Below, one piece after another: positions 7,741-15,131 of a DNA stretch of 17,472 nucleotides (positions are counted from its first letter, which is position 1; each line of letters starts with the position of its first letter). Below the pieces are notes generated by a model. It had not been told where the DNA came from. It made no database searches and was given only the letters and a program-made list of their open reading frames with translations. The stretch lies in assembly GCA_003153055.1 (NCBI GenBank), contig PMBV01000513.1:15006-32477 (forward strand), given 5' to 3'. The position numbers were made by a program, and so were the translations under genes. The DNA is from Myxococcales bacterium. Lineage in GTDB: Bacteria; Myxococcota; Myxococcia; Myxococcales; Myxococcaceae.

Positions 7741-8790
7741 GTGGGTCTCCTCCTCACACTCGTTCTGTCGCTCACCATTCCGGCGGACGTGTCTGTTTCA
7801 CCTCTGCACCGCGCGGCCTCCCTGGGCGACAAGACGGTCGTCGAAGCGGCCCTCGCTGCTGGGGTGCCCGTCGACTCGAAGGCCGAGCGTGACTGGACCG
7901 CGCTTCACTGGGCGGCGATGAGCGGGCACGTCGAGCTGGCGGAGTTTCTGTTGCAGCACGGAGCCAACCCCGATGCGCTCGGCCAGTTCGACATGACCCC
8001 CTTGCACTGGGCCGCGATGCGGGGACACGACCGGGTCATCTCGGTCCTGGCGGCCCACGGAGCCAAGCTCGAAGCGAGGGACCTCTATGGAAGGACGCCA
8101 CTCCACCTGTCGGGCACCGAGGCGGTGGTCTCGGCGCTCGCGGCGGCGGGGGCGAAGCTCGATCAGCGAGATCTCCAGGGCCTGCCTCCCCTCTTCACCT
8201 CGCGGTCGAAGGAGGCTGGTCAGGCACTGCTGGCGAGGGGAGCGAATCTCAACGTGCGCGGCAATGACGGGCGCTCGCTCTTCGACATGCTGGTGGTGAA
8301 CACCATGGAGCCGCGGGGGCTCATCCTCTACGGGCGCCGGAGCTCGGGGCGGCTTCGCGGAGAGGTGGCCGAGGTGGCGATTCAGGTGCTCAACGTCTTC
8401 CCCTCGGACTTGGAGCGAATCGGCCTGCACGTGGAGACCGAAGCCGCGAGCGCCGTCGATCCACCGCCAATCGCCAGGCTCCGCCCCGGTGAGCTGACGA
8501 CGATGCGGTTCACGCTGAACCGGAGGCCTGGGCTCGCTGACGGTGTGTTTCCGATGGCCGCCCAGGTCAGCCTCGGCGGCGAGGCTCTGGGCGTCTTCGC
8601 GATGGAGCTGGACACCAACCGCGACGAGACACCCGGTGATCGAGGCATGGCCCGCCTCGGTGGGGCCCAGCTCAGGTCAACGCCCTCTCGGTACTATCAG
8701 CTGCTGTTGTTGGCCGTGCCTGTCTTGGTGCTGGGTGGGTGGCTCCTGGTGCGTCGCCGACACACAGGGCGCCCAAAGGGCTCACCGTGA
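7741..8790 (+). CDS. Membrane-anchored ankyrin-repeat protein with Ig-like domain
   Basis: The 349-aa product begins with a hydrophobic segment (LLLTLVLSLTIPA, residues 3-15) that could be a short signal peptide or anchor. About five ankyrin repeats follow: residues 19-48, 51-81 and 84-114 (TALHWAAMSGH and TPLHWAAMRGH are textbook), a shortened one at 117-145 (TPLHLSG) and a degenerate one at 147-174. Residues 200-292 look like a beta-sandwich resembling NEW3/NPCBM-associated domains, with a pattern such as RLRPGELTTMRFTLN. One TM helix (319-337) is followed by RRRHTGR, so the repeats would face the periplasm if the N-terminus is cleaved. Ankyrin repeats bind proteins; most bacterial examples are cytoplasmic or secreted effectors. 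The GTG at 7741 is the only good start, since an in-frame stop (TAA 7690) bounds the frame and no ribosome site is clear. The DUF362 gene lies 69 bp downstream. Confidence 0.85.
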   Translation: MGLLLTLVLSLTIPADVSVSPLHRAASLGDKTVVEAALAAGVPVDSKAERDWTALHWAAMSGHVELAEFLLQHGANPDALGQFDMTPLHWAAMRGHDRVISVLAAHGAKLEARDLYGRTPLHLSGTEAVVSALAAAGAKLDQRDLQGLPPLFTSRSKEAGQALLARGANLNVRGNDGRSLFDMLVVNTMEPRGLILYGRRSSGRLRGEVAEVAIQVLNVFPSDLERIGLHVETEAASAVDPPPIARLRPGELTTMRFTLNRRPGLADGVFPMAAQVSLGGEALGVFAMELDTNRDETPGDRGMARLGGAQLRSTPSRYYQLLLLAVPVLVLGGWLLVRRRHTGRPKGSP

Positions 8791-8859
8791 GTGGCACTCC
8801 CGCTCGGGCCTCGAGTGTGCTGGACTTCACGGTCGTCTAGGCGAATCGGAGCTCCAAGA

Positions 8860-9870
8860 ATGAACAAGGCGAGCCGCAGACAGGTGCTCGTGGGTGGCAC
8901 GGCGCTCGCCGCCACGGGCTGCTTCCCCGATGTGGGGGGCCAATGGGCCCAGCTGACCGCCGCGTGCACCGACGAGGGTGACATCGTCCCCATCACCACC
9001 TCATCACCGGTGGCCGAGACGGTGAGGGCCGACGCCGTGCTGGTCGATGCCTCGACGCGCCATACCACCGTCGTGGCGGGCCCCGTGCGCGCCATGCTCG
9101 ATACGGTGCTGGCCGCGCTGGTACCCGGCGGCCAACCCTGGCGAACGATCCTCCCCGACTGGACTCCGGCCACGCGCATTGGCATCAAGGTGAACGCGCT
9201 CAACCCCTCGTGCCCGACCTCGCCGCTGCTGGTGCGGGCGGTGGTCGACTCACTGGTCGAGCAGCTCGGTGCCTCCCGCGACACCATCATCGTGTGGGAC
9301 CGCCGCCTCCAAGAGCTCACCGCGGCTGGCTATACCGAGGAGCTCATCGGGGCCAAGCTCATGGGCACCGTCGACTCGGTCGGCTATGGCGACTCCTGCT
9401 GCGGCGTGGTCGCCAACGCCGTACCACGGCTGAGCCGAATTTTGACCGAGGTGACTGACCTCACCATCAACATGCCGGTACTGAAGAAGCACGGCATCTG
9501 TGGAGTCACCGGCGCGCTCAAGAACACCTACGGCGTCATCGACAACCCCGGCGACTACCACACCAACATCAACACCGCGCTCCCCCTGCTCTACCGCCTG
9601 CCTCTGATTCGGCGGCGGTTCCGCTTTCACATTCTCGATGCGCTGGTCGCCGTCACCAACGGAGACACGGCGTCCAACTCCGACGCCGTGCCCCAACGGT
9701 TACTCGCGTCCAGCGACCCGGTGGCGCTCGACTACCGAGCCACCGCCCTCGTCGATGAGCTCAGGAAGAACGCCGGGTACGGCCCAGTCGATCGCTCCAT
9801 CATGGGCTGGCTCGAGAACGCGCAGGCAGCGGGCCTGGGCTCGAGGCAGTACCACGTCGTCGGGGGCTGA
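8860..9870 (+). CDS. Tat-exported DUF362 lipoprotein
   Basis: The ATG at 8860 has GGAG 8 nt upstream (8848-8851) and gives 336 aa; an in-frame GTG at 8791 would only prepend non-coding-like residues before the signal. The N-terminus reads SRRQVLVGG (residues 5-13), a twin-arginine motif, and then ATGC with Cys21, so it is a probable Tat-dependent lipoprotein that may fold or load a cofactor before export. The rest fits the DUF362 family (PF04015): RIGIKVNALNPSCPTSP, a region resembling IIVWDRR, the hallmark NMPVLKKHGICGVTGALKN (about residues 205-223), and a C-terminal ASSDPVALDYRA segment that usually closes the domain. DUF362 has no settled biochemical role; some members are fused to iron-sulfur ferredoxin modules, which this one lacks. 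A vicinal Cys pair occurs in GYGDSCCGVV. It likely shares a transcript with the ankyrin gene. It converges with the next gene over 9 bp. Confidence 0.88.
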   Translation: MNKASRRQVLVGGTALAATGCFPDVGGQWAQLTAACTDEGDIVPITTSSPVAETVRADAVLVDASTRHTTVVAGPVRAMLDTVLAALVPGGQPWRTILPDWTPATRIGIKVNALNPSCPTSPLLVRAVVDSLVEQLGASRDTIIVWDRRLQELTAAGYTEELIGAKLMGTVDSVGYGDSCCGVVANAVPRLSRILTEVTDLTINMPVLKKHGICGVTGALKNTYGVIDNPGDYHTNINTALPLLYRLPLIRRRFRFHILDALVAVTNGDTASNSDAVPQRLLASSDPVALDYRATALVDELRKNAGYGPVDRSIMGWLENAQAAGLGSRQYHVVGG

Positions 9871-9879
9871 ACCCACGCG

Positions 9880-10452
9880 TCACATCTTCGAGAGGAGCGC
9901 CGTGGCGAAGGCAATCGCGTCGGCCCGCCCAGCATCGTCGGTCGGGGTGACCTTCACCTCGATGTAATAGGCGCCTTTGTGCGCGTTCACATCCCACCCG
10001 GCGTTGCCAGTCTTGGCAATCCGAGAGGCATCCTTCAGCGTGAGGTCCGTCCAGGTCTGGTCCTTGTAAAACTGTACGCTCGCCGCCAGGTACGCGTAGG
10101 TGCTCGATGCGCTGGCCGCGTCCTTCAATTGCCAGACATACACAGAGAGCTGGTGGTCTGAAGAGGCGTAGTACTCCCGCGCCATCGCCACCACCTTGTT
10201 GGTATCCTTGCCGCGAACATCACCATTGGCGTCAAAGAATGGCTGAGCCGCGCCGTCGATCAACAGCTCGATCGCGTCGTAGCCGTCGGCCGACTGAAAC
10301 CCGTCGGTCTTCTGCGGGTCTTTCACATAGCTGCCCACGGCCGGGGCCGTGCCACCGCTCGCGCCGTCGCCGGGGAAGATGCTCTTGAGCGTGGGACCAC
10401 CGCACCCCACGGTGAGGACACCGAGAACAGCCATCACGAGCCGCGTCTTCAT
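9880..10452 (-). CDS. Small lipoprotein, DUF6599-like
   Basis: The ATG at 10452 follows a near-perfect ribosome site (AAGGAGGT, 5-nt spacer). The 190-aa product has a hydrophobic signal with lipobox LTVGC (Cys17). After a Gly/Ala-rich spacer it reads GYDAIELLIDGAAQPFF (about residues 56-72), then an Ala/Tyr-rich stretch with REYYAS and LSVYVWQLKDAASASSTYAYL. This order (an IDGAA motif, then strands ending in a helix where Ala and Tyr abound) matches what I recall of DUF6599, a family of unknown function; the assignment is from motif memory. The C-terminus (YYIEVKVTPTDDAGRADAIAFATALLSKM) is a strand plus helix. The gene lies 87 bp after the sigma54 activator on the same strand and could be its output or part of its operon. 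Confidence 0.82.
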   Translation of the reverse strand: MKTRLVMAVLGVLTVGCGGPTLKSIFPGDGASGGTAPAVGSYVKDPQKTDGFQSADGYDAIELLIDGAAQPFFDANGDVRGKDTNKVVAMAREYYASSDHQLSVYVWQLKDAASASSTYAYLAASVQFYKDQTWTDLTLKDASRIAKTGNAGWDVNAHKGAYYIEVKVTPTDDAGRADAIAFATALLSKM

Positions 10453-10539
10453 TTCGACCTCCTTGAACTCCGATGAAGTCGCGCATCGTTATCGACTCGC
10501 CGGCAGGGCGACTTGATTTTCATCAATGTCGGAAAATGC

Positions 10540-11937
10540 CTACTTCTTGAAGTGACTCGCATCGAAGCCGAAGCGAGCCATCCACCGTTGCACCTGCATG
10601 CGGGCCTTGCCCAACTCGCGGGCCACGGCCGAGATGTTCCCGCCGTGCGCCGAGAGGGCGGAGGCCAGGCGCTCCTTGAGCGCTGCCTCCTCCTCCGATG
10701 GCAGCTCCACGTCTGGAGCCGGCAGAGGTCGCCCCTTCGCCTCGCGCACCGCCGCGGGGAAGTGCTTGAGCTCGAGGTTGGCGCCGGTGCCCGCCAGGGC
10801 CACCGCGGCCTCCAAGGCCTTCTCGAGCTCTCGCACGTTGAGCGGCCAGCGATAGGCGAACAGGGCACGAGCCGCCTCGAGCGAGAGCTGCATCGACGGC
10901 GCCCTCTGGGGGGCGATGCGGGTGAGGAGCGCGCCGAGGAGCAGCCCGAGATCCTCTCTCCGCTCGGCCAACGGCGGGAGCTCGACCTCGAGGCCCGACA
11001 AGCGCCCACGGAGGTCTTCCCTGAACGTGCCGGCCCTGGCCAGCGCCTCGAGATCGTGATGGGTCGCCGAGACCAGGCGGACATCGACCGGCACGGAGGT
11101 GGTGTCGCCCACCGGGGTCACCACGCGCTCCTGGAGGACCCGCAGGAGCGCCGGCTGGGCCTCGATGGGGAGGTCGCCGACCTCGTCGAGGAAGAGCGTG
11201 CCCCCGTGGGCGGCGCGAACGTAGCCCGGTCGATCCTCCGTCGCACCCGAGAAAGCGCCCTTGCGATGGCCGAAGAGCACCGACTCGACCAGCGTCTCGG
11301 GCAGGGCTCCGCAATTGACCGCCACGAAAGGCCCAGCGCGGCCGGAGAGACCGTGCAGCGCGCGGGCCAGCACCTCCTTGCCTGTACCGGTCGGCCCTCG
11401 AAGCGCGACCGTCACCGCCGACGTGGCGACGTGCGCCAGCTGATCGAAGGCCTCTGCCAAGGAGAGTGACAGGGTCGCGAGCCCGGGGGCGGGAGGCCGC
11501 CACTGGGCCGAGTCGACGTCGAGCGCGGCTCCTTCGGTCAACGGCTCCTCGGCACGAAAGAGGAAGAACGTGCGCCCCAATTCGATGACGTCACCGTCGG
11601 CCAGCTCGGCCCGGTGCACCGCCGCGCCATTGACTCGAACCCCGTTCTTCGACTTCGTGTCCTCCAGCACCCAGCGCTGCATGACGGTGCTCAGCTTCGC
11701 GTGCTGAGAAGACATCCAGAGGTCGCGCACGCCGAGCCGCAGCACACGGACGTTGGACTCCTTGGTGCGAGTGGCCAGGGCGCTCTCGGAACGCCCCAGG
11801 CGCACCTCGTCGACTTGCCACAGCGCGAAGCGACCGCACGGCGAAGTCGGGGCTACGGCGTCGAGCACTCGGTAGAGCCAGGCGCACCGGCGCTCAACCG
11901 AGGGAGCCTCCAGGCCTTGGGTCAGGGTGCTGTGCAC
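10540..11937 (-). CDS. FHA-domain sigma54-dependent transcriptional activator (AAA+ enhancer-binding protein)
   Basis: The 465-aa protein has an N-terminal FHA domain (about residues 40-130) with GRS (48-50), SSQHAKL (76-82) and KNG (97-99), the conserved phosphothreonine-binding positions. The AAA+ domain follows: Walker A GPTGTGKE (181-188), the sigma54-contact loop GAFSGA (227-232; the usual GAFTGA has Thr where Ser230 stands), Walker B GTLFLDE (246-252) and the FREDL sensor region (305-309). A Fis-type helix-turn-helix (about 428-458, GGNISAVARELGKARMQVQRW) ends the protein. It would bind upstream DNA and drive sigma54 RNA polymerase with ATP. FHA activators in myxobacteria are known to respond to Ser/Thr kinases. 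The kinase gene lies directly upstream on the same strand (52-bp gap), so it is the obvious candidate partner. Start is a GTG without a clear ribosome site. Confidence 0.93.
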   Translation of the reverse strand: MHSTLTQGLEAPSVERRCAWLYRVLDAVAPTSPCGRFALWQVDEVRLGRSESALATRTKESNVRVLRLGVRDLWMSSQHAKLSTVMQRWVLEDTKSKNGVRVNGAAVHRAELADGDVIELGRTFFLFRAEEPLTEGAALDVDSAQWRPPAPGLATLSLSLAEAFDQLAHVATSAVTVALRGPTGTGKEVLARALHGLSGRAGPFVAVNCGALPETLVESVLFGHRKGAFSGATEDRPGYVRAAHGGTLFLDEVGDLPIEAQPALLRVLQERVVTPVGDTTSVPVDVRLVSATHHDLEALARAGTFREDLRGRLSGLEVELPPLAERREDLGLLLGALLTRIAPQRAPSMQLSLEAARALFAYRWPLNVRELEKALEAAVALAGTGANLELKHFPAAVREAKGRPLPAPDVELPSEEEAALKERLASALSAHGGNISAVARELGKARMQVQRWMARFGFDASHFKK

Positions 11938-11989
11938 GGTTCCGCAGTGGACGAGAGCATCGAAGCCACGCCACGAGAAAGCAAGCCTT

Positions 11990-14641
11990 TCACCGGAGGC
12001 CCTCGATCACATACAGCTCGTCGAGCGTCTGATGCAGGTCGAACACGTACGTGTTGCCGTCGGGGGTGATGAATCCCTCGCGCATCATCTGAACTCCCAC
12101 GGTATCCGCCGGCCCGACGTGGGAGACGTGGGTGAGCTTCTTGGTCGAGAGCGCCAAGCGGAACAGCTCCCAACCCATCGACGGAGCCCGGGCGTCGCGG
12201 GCGACCCAAAGTGCCCGGCCGTCGCTCGTCCACTGCACAGGTTTGTCACCCCACTCGAGCCCGCCGAGGGGCTGCATTGCCCCCGACTCGACCTCGACCA
12301 AGACCGGCTCGCCCTTGGGTGTCCACGCGGCGAGGTGGCGCCCGTCGGGCGAGGGAGGCGCGACGGCGAAGACCTCTTCGTCACCGAGCTGTCGTGGCTC
12401 GGCGCCCTCCTGCGGCTGTGCGGCCTCGTTCAGCCCACCCAGCCCACCACTCACCGGGCTCACGGTGACGTCCTGAGTGTACAGGTGGAGCTTGCCATCG
12501 GGGCCACGGGCGGAAATGGCGATGCGCTTGCCATCGGAGAAGAAACGCACCCCATGTATGGCTGCGAAGCCCCCACTCGGCAGCTCTCGGGGCAACCCTG
12601 GGCCAGTGGGCACCAGCGCCAGCGTGGTGAAGGGCGCCTTCAAAGACACCACGGCCCACTTCTGGTCGGGCGAGAGGGCCCGGCCCCACCCGCCCGACAG
12701 GCGCACCGGAGGGGTTCCGTCGAAGCGCCGCAAGTAGGTCTCGATCTCGCTGACCTCCGAGCCCTGGCCTTCGACGAAGAGCATCGCCGAGCCGTCGGTT
12801 GCCAGATCGACCACCTGGGAGCCGTTGAAGTAGCTGAGCGGCTGGAGCTCGGTGGACGCCGAGCCGACGCGCCCAAAGACCCGAAACCGCGCGATGCGCA
12901 TGGCCGCCAGCACCCTGCCCGCCCGGTCGATGTCGAAGAGCACCAGTGAGCCAGGCGCGGCGAAGACCTCACGCTCGTGGCCGGTCGTGTCGAGGGCGCG
13001 AATGGAGCGCATGTCGCCGGTGTCCGCCGCGGTGAACCACACCTCCTGACCATCGGGTCTCCAGGCGAGCCCCTGCACGCTCCAGTGGAACGGCGACCGC
13101 GCCAGCTCTCGGCCCTGAGTGTCCATCAGCACCACCGAGCCGCGATCGTCGTGCACCACCGGCGAGTCGACCCAGGCGATGCGGTCGCCCGAGGGAGACA
13201 GGCGAGCCGTCACCATGCACGGCTTCGGCTTGGAGAGCACCACGTGGCCAATGGGATACTCCACCGTGACGCGGGAGGGCTCCTCGCGCACGACCAGCAT
13301 CGTGTCTTTTGGACCGAAGTCGGCGCTGACGACGTGCTCCATCACCTGGCGCGGAGTACCTCCTGCGAGGGCCACCCTGGAAAGCACCGAGCCTCGCTCC
13401 CAGCGCCGCTTGAGGTCGTGATCAAACTGCCCGATGGCCAGCTCCCCGGAGGACGACACGTCGAGGAGGGTTGCGTCGGGCTCGCTCACTGGTCGGCTGC
13501 TCGCCGAGCCGATGACCCCGGTCACCACCCGTGGCTGCTCTCCCTCGAAGGCGCCAGAATAGACGATGCCCTTCTCGCCGGTGAACCGAGCGCTGCTCAC
13601 CCAGCCGTTGCGGAAGGCGACGCGGGTGAAGCGAGGAGCCATCGCTGCCGAGACGGGGCGCGCCTGGCCCACCGAGGGTTCAGCGTGTCTGCCTTTCGAG
13701 AGGCTCATCAGCAGCAAGGTCAGGGCCAGCGCCCCGGTCGCCCCGGCGATGGCCCAGGGGAGCCGCGCCCGGCTCCGAGCAGCGGGCATCGGGCCAGGCA
13801 CTGGTACCGAGCTCGACCCCGCGTCGGTGATGGCCTCCAGGGCAAAGGCCAGGTCGCGGGCGTTCTGAAACCGCTGCTCGGGAGACTTCTCGACGCACCG
13901 CCAGATGACCCGCTCGAGCGCCGGGTTGGGCACCCCGAGGGGCGGGGGATCTCGATTCAAAATCGCATAGCCGCGCTCGACGGCGCTCTCGCCATCGAAG
14001 GCCAGCCGCCCGGTCACCAGCTCGTAGAGAATGGCCCCCAGAGCGAAGAGATCGCTCCTCGAGTCGGCGGGGCGACCGCGCACCTGCTCCGGGCTCATGT
14101 ACCCAGCGGTCCCCATCACCGCGCCTTCCTGGGTAAGCGGGAGCGTGCCGACCGGCGGGGTGGCGAGCTCGAGCATCCGCGCGACCCCGAAGTCGAGGAT
14201 CTTCACCCGCCCGTCGATGGTGAGGAAGACGTTCTCGGGTTTCAGGTCGCGATGGACGATGCCCTTCTCGTGCACCGCCGAGAGGCCCTGGGCGATGGCC
14301 ACCGCGAGCTCGATGGCCTTGCGCACCGGCAGCGGGCCCTCCGTGAGGCGTTCCCGCAAGGTCTGGCCCTCGAGGAGCTCGGTGACCAGGTACGGCGTGC
14401 CTTCGTGCTCACCTGCGTCGAACACCGACAGCACGTTGGGGTGATTCAGCCTGCTCGCCGCCTGCGCCTCTTGCTCGAAGCGCTGGAGCCGAACCGGGTC
14501 GGCGGCGATCTGCGCCGGCAGCGTCTTGATGGCGACGTCACGGCCGAGCCGGGAGTCTCTGGCACGGTACACGACCCCCATGCCGCCCTGACCCAGGACG
14601 TCGACGATGTCGTACGGCCCGAATCGCTGACCCAGTTGCAC
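11990..14641 (-). CDS. Transmembrane Ser/Thr protein kinase with beta-propeller-like sensor domain
   Basis: I chose the GTG at 14641, which starts VQLGQRFGPY just before the kinase fold; the frame is open further up (to 14776) but that part does not look like a kinase N-terminus. The product is 883 aa. Kinase motifs are all present: Gly-rich loop LGQGGMGVVY (16-25), VAIK with Lys39, catalytic HRDLKPEN (Asp132), DFG (150-152), SPE in place of APE (183-185), and the GTAGYMSPEQ activation segment. It is a Hanks-type PknB-like kinase, probably active. A TM helix (about 294-315) follows a Pro/Arg-rich juxtamembrane stretch. Residues 316-883 form a long extracytoplasmic domain with recurring strand blocks such as ARLSPSGDRIAWVD, LAWRPDGQEVWFT, RFFSDGKRIAIS and PPSPDGRHLAAW, typical of TolB/WD40-like propellers. 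A ligand-sensing role is inferred. Downstream comes the FHA activator, the likely substrate. Upstream lie a 139-bp gap and a small membrane protein gene. Confidence 0.92.
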   Translation of the reverse strand: MQLGQRFGPYDIVDVLGQGGMGVVYRARDSRLGRDVAIKTLPAQIAADPVRLQRFEQEAQAASRLNHPNVLSVFDAGEHEGTPYLVTELLEGQTLRERLTEGPLPVRKAIELAVAIAQGLSAVHEKGIVHRDLKPENVFLTIDGRVKILDFGVARMLELATPPVGTLPLTQEGAVMGTAGYMSPEQVRGRPADSRSDLFALGAILYELVTGRLAFDGESAVERGYAILNRDPPPLGVPNPALERVIWRCVEKSPEQRFQNARDLAFALEAITDAGSSSVPVPGPMPAARSRARLPWAIAGATGALALTLLLMSLSKGRHAEPSVGQARPVSAAMAPRFTRVAFRNGWVSSARFTGEKGIVYSGAFEGEQPRVVTGVIGSASSRPVSEPDATLLDVSSSGELAIGQFDHDLKRRWERGSVLSRVALAGGTPRQVMEHVVSADFGPKDTMLVVREEPSRVTVEYPIGHVVLSKPKPCMVTARLSPSGDRIAWVDSPVVHDDRGSVVLMDTQGRELARSPFHWSVQGLAWRPDGQEVWFTAADTGDMRSIRALDTTGHEREVFAAPGSLVLFDIDRAGRVLAAMRIARFRVFGRVGSASTELQPLSYFNGSQVVDLATDGSAMLFVEGQGSEVSEIETYLRRFDGTPPVRLSGGWGRALSPDQKWAVVSLKAPFTTLALVPTGPGLPRELPSGGFAAIHGVRFFSDGKRIAISARGPDGKLHLYTQDVTVSPVSGGLGGLNEAAQPQEGAEPRQLGDEEVFAVAPPSPDGRHLAAWTPKGEPVLVEVESGAMQPLGGLEWGDKPVQWTSDGRALWVARDARAPSMGWELFRLALSTKKLTHVSHVGPADTVGVQMMREGFITPDGNTYVFDLHQTLDELYVIEGLR

Positions 14642-14780
14642 GGCGGTGGCCCCCGTTCGCCCGTCCTCGGGCGCGTGTGGCGAACATACCCCTCGGGGGC
14701 CGAATTCCCAGACGGCGCGAGCCTCCGCTCCAACGTGGCGGTCAACGAGCCGGCCAGCCACTCGATTGCGTCGCAAGCGC

Positions 14781-14999
14781 TCACAGTCGGCCGCGGTCCG
14801 CCGGGCTCGTCACCGAGTCGGCGAAGGGGACCGACGCATCGACGGCCGTGTCGAGCGGGGCCATGCGAGCGCCATCGACAGGAACCAAGACGATGGGCCG
14901 ATTCCCGACCCCTTCGACCCCAGCGAGGTTCGCCACCACGCCCGCGGCGATGAAGGTCCAACACGACAACAGCGCGATGCCGAAAATGTATGGTCTCAT
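14781..14999 (-). CDS. Small single-pass membrane protein (72 aa)
   Basis: The ATG at 14999 is preceded by GGAGG with a 5-nt spacer, a strong ribosome site that decides this start over longer in-frame alternatives upstream. The product begins MRPYIFGIALLSCWTFIAAG, so it has one TM helix at about residues 4-26, probably an uncleaved N-terminal anchor. It is followed by an Ala/Val/Asp-rich tail of about 45 residues containing NRPIVLVPVDG, with no Cys after the TM segment and no known motif. The gene lies between the lipid kinase and the Ser/Thr kinase on the same strand (132 bp after one, 139 bp before the other). I do not recognise the family. The placement suggests a role in the membrane signalling block, but that is inference. 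Confidence 0.6.
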   Translation of the reverse strand: MRPYIFGIALLSCWTFIAAGVVANLAGVEGVGNRPIVLVPVDGARMAPLDTAVDASVPFADSVTSPADRGRL

Positions 15000-15092
15000 G
15001 GATGCCTCCGCGAGGCTCCTGAGCAAGCGGAGTGCCTGACATGCGTCGGCCGAAAGTGCCGAAACGACGGGCGACGCTCGACCCTGGGGAGC

Positions 15093-15122
15093 CACCTGCA
15101 CGTGTTGCAGGTGTTGCACCTG
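15093..15122 (-). repeat. Overlapping inverted repeats downstream of the lipid kinase gene
   Basis: CACCTGCA (15093-15100) and TGCAGGTG (15106-15113) form a perfect 8-bp stem with loop CGTGT. The second arm overlaps a second palindrome, CAGGTG (15108-15113) with CACCTG (15117-15122), with loop TTG. The two hairpins share bases and cannot form together. Three GTTGCA copies (15104-15109, 15113-15118, 15122-15127 approximately) run through it. It lies 10 nt past the lipid kinase stop, with no T-tract, so it may be a terminator-like structure or a protein-binding site. Confidence 0.5.
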
Positions 15123-15131
15123 TTGCAGCGG

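Noticed and set aside
10513..10526. Inverted repeat TTGAT-TTTC-ATCAA near the end of the sigma54 activator gene
   Set aside because: A 5-bp stem is too short to call a terminator or operator on its own; it lies in an 87-bp gap and could be chance.
14742..14756. Near-match to a sigma54 promoter upstream of the Ser/Thr kinase (- strand, TGGCCG-N5-TTGA)
   Set aside because: The near-invariant GC of the -12 element is GA here, so I do not call it. A promoter search with a weight matrix could decide.
12977..14953. + strand frame of 658 codons opposite the Ser/Thr kinase
   Set aside because: Shadow of the kinase gene: Arg/His/Pro-rich with no motif, while the - strand has all kinase motifs.
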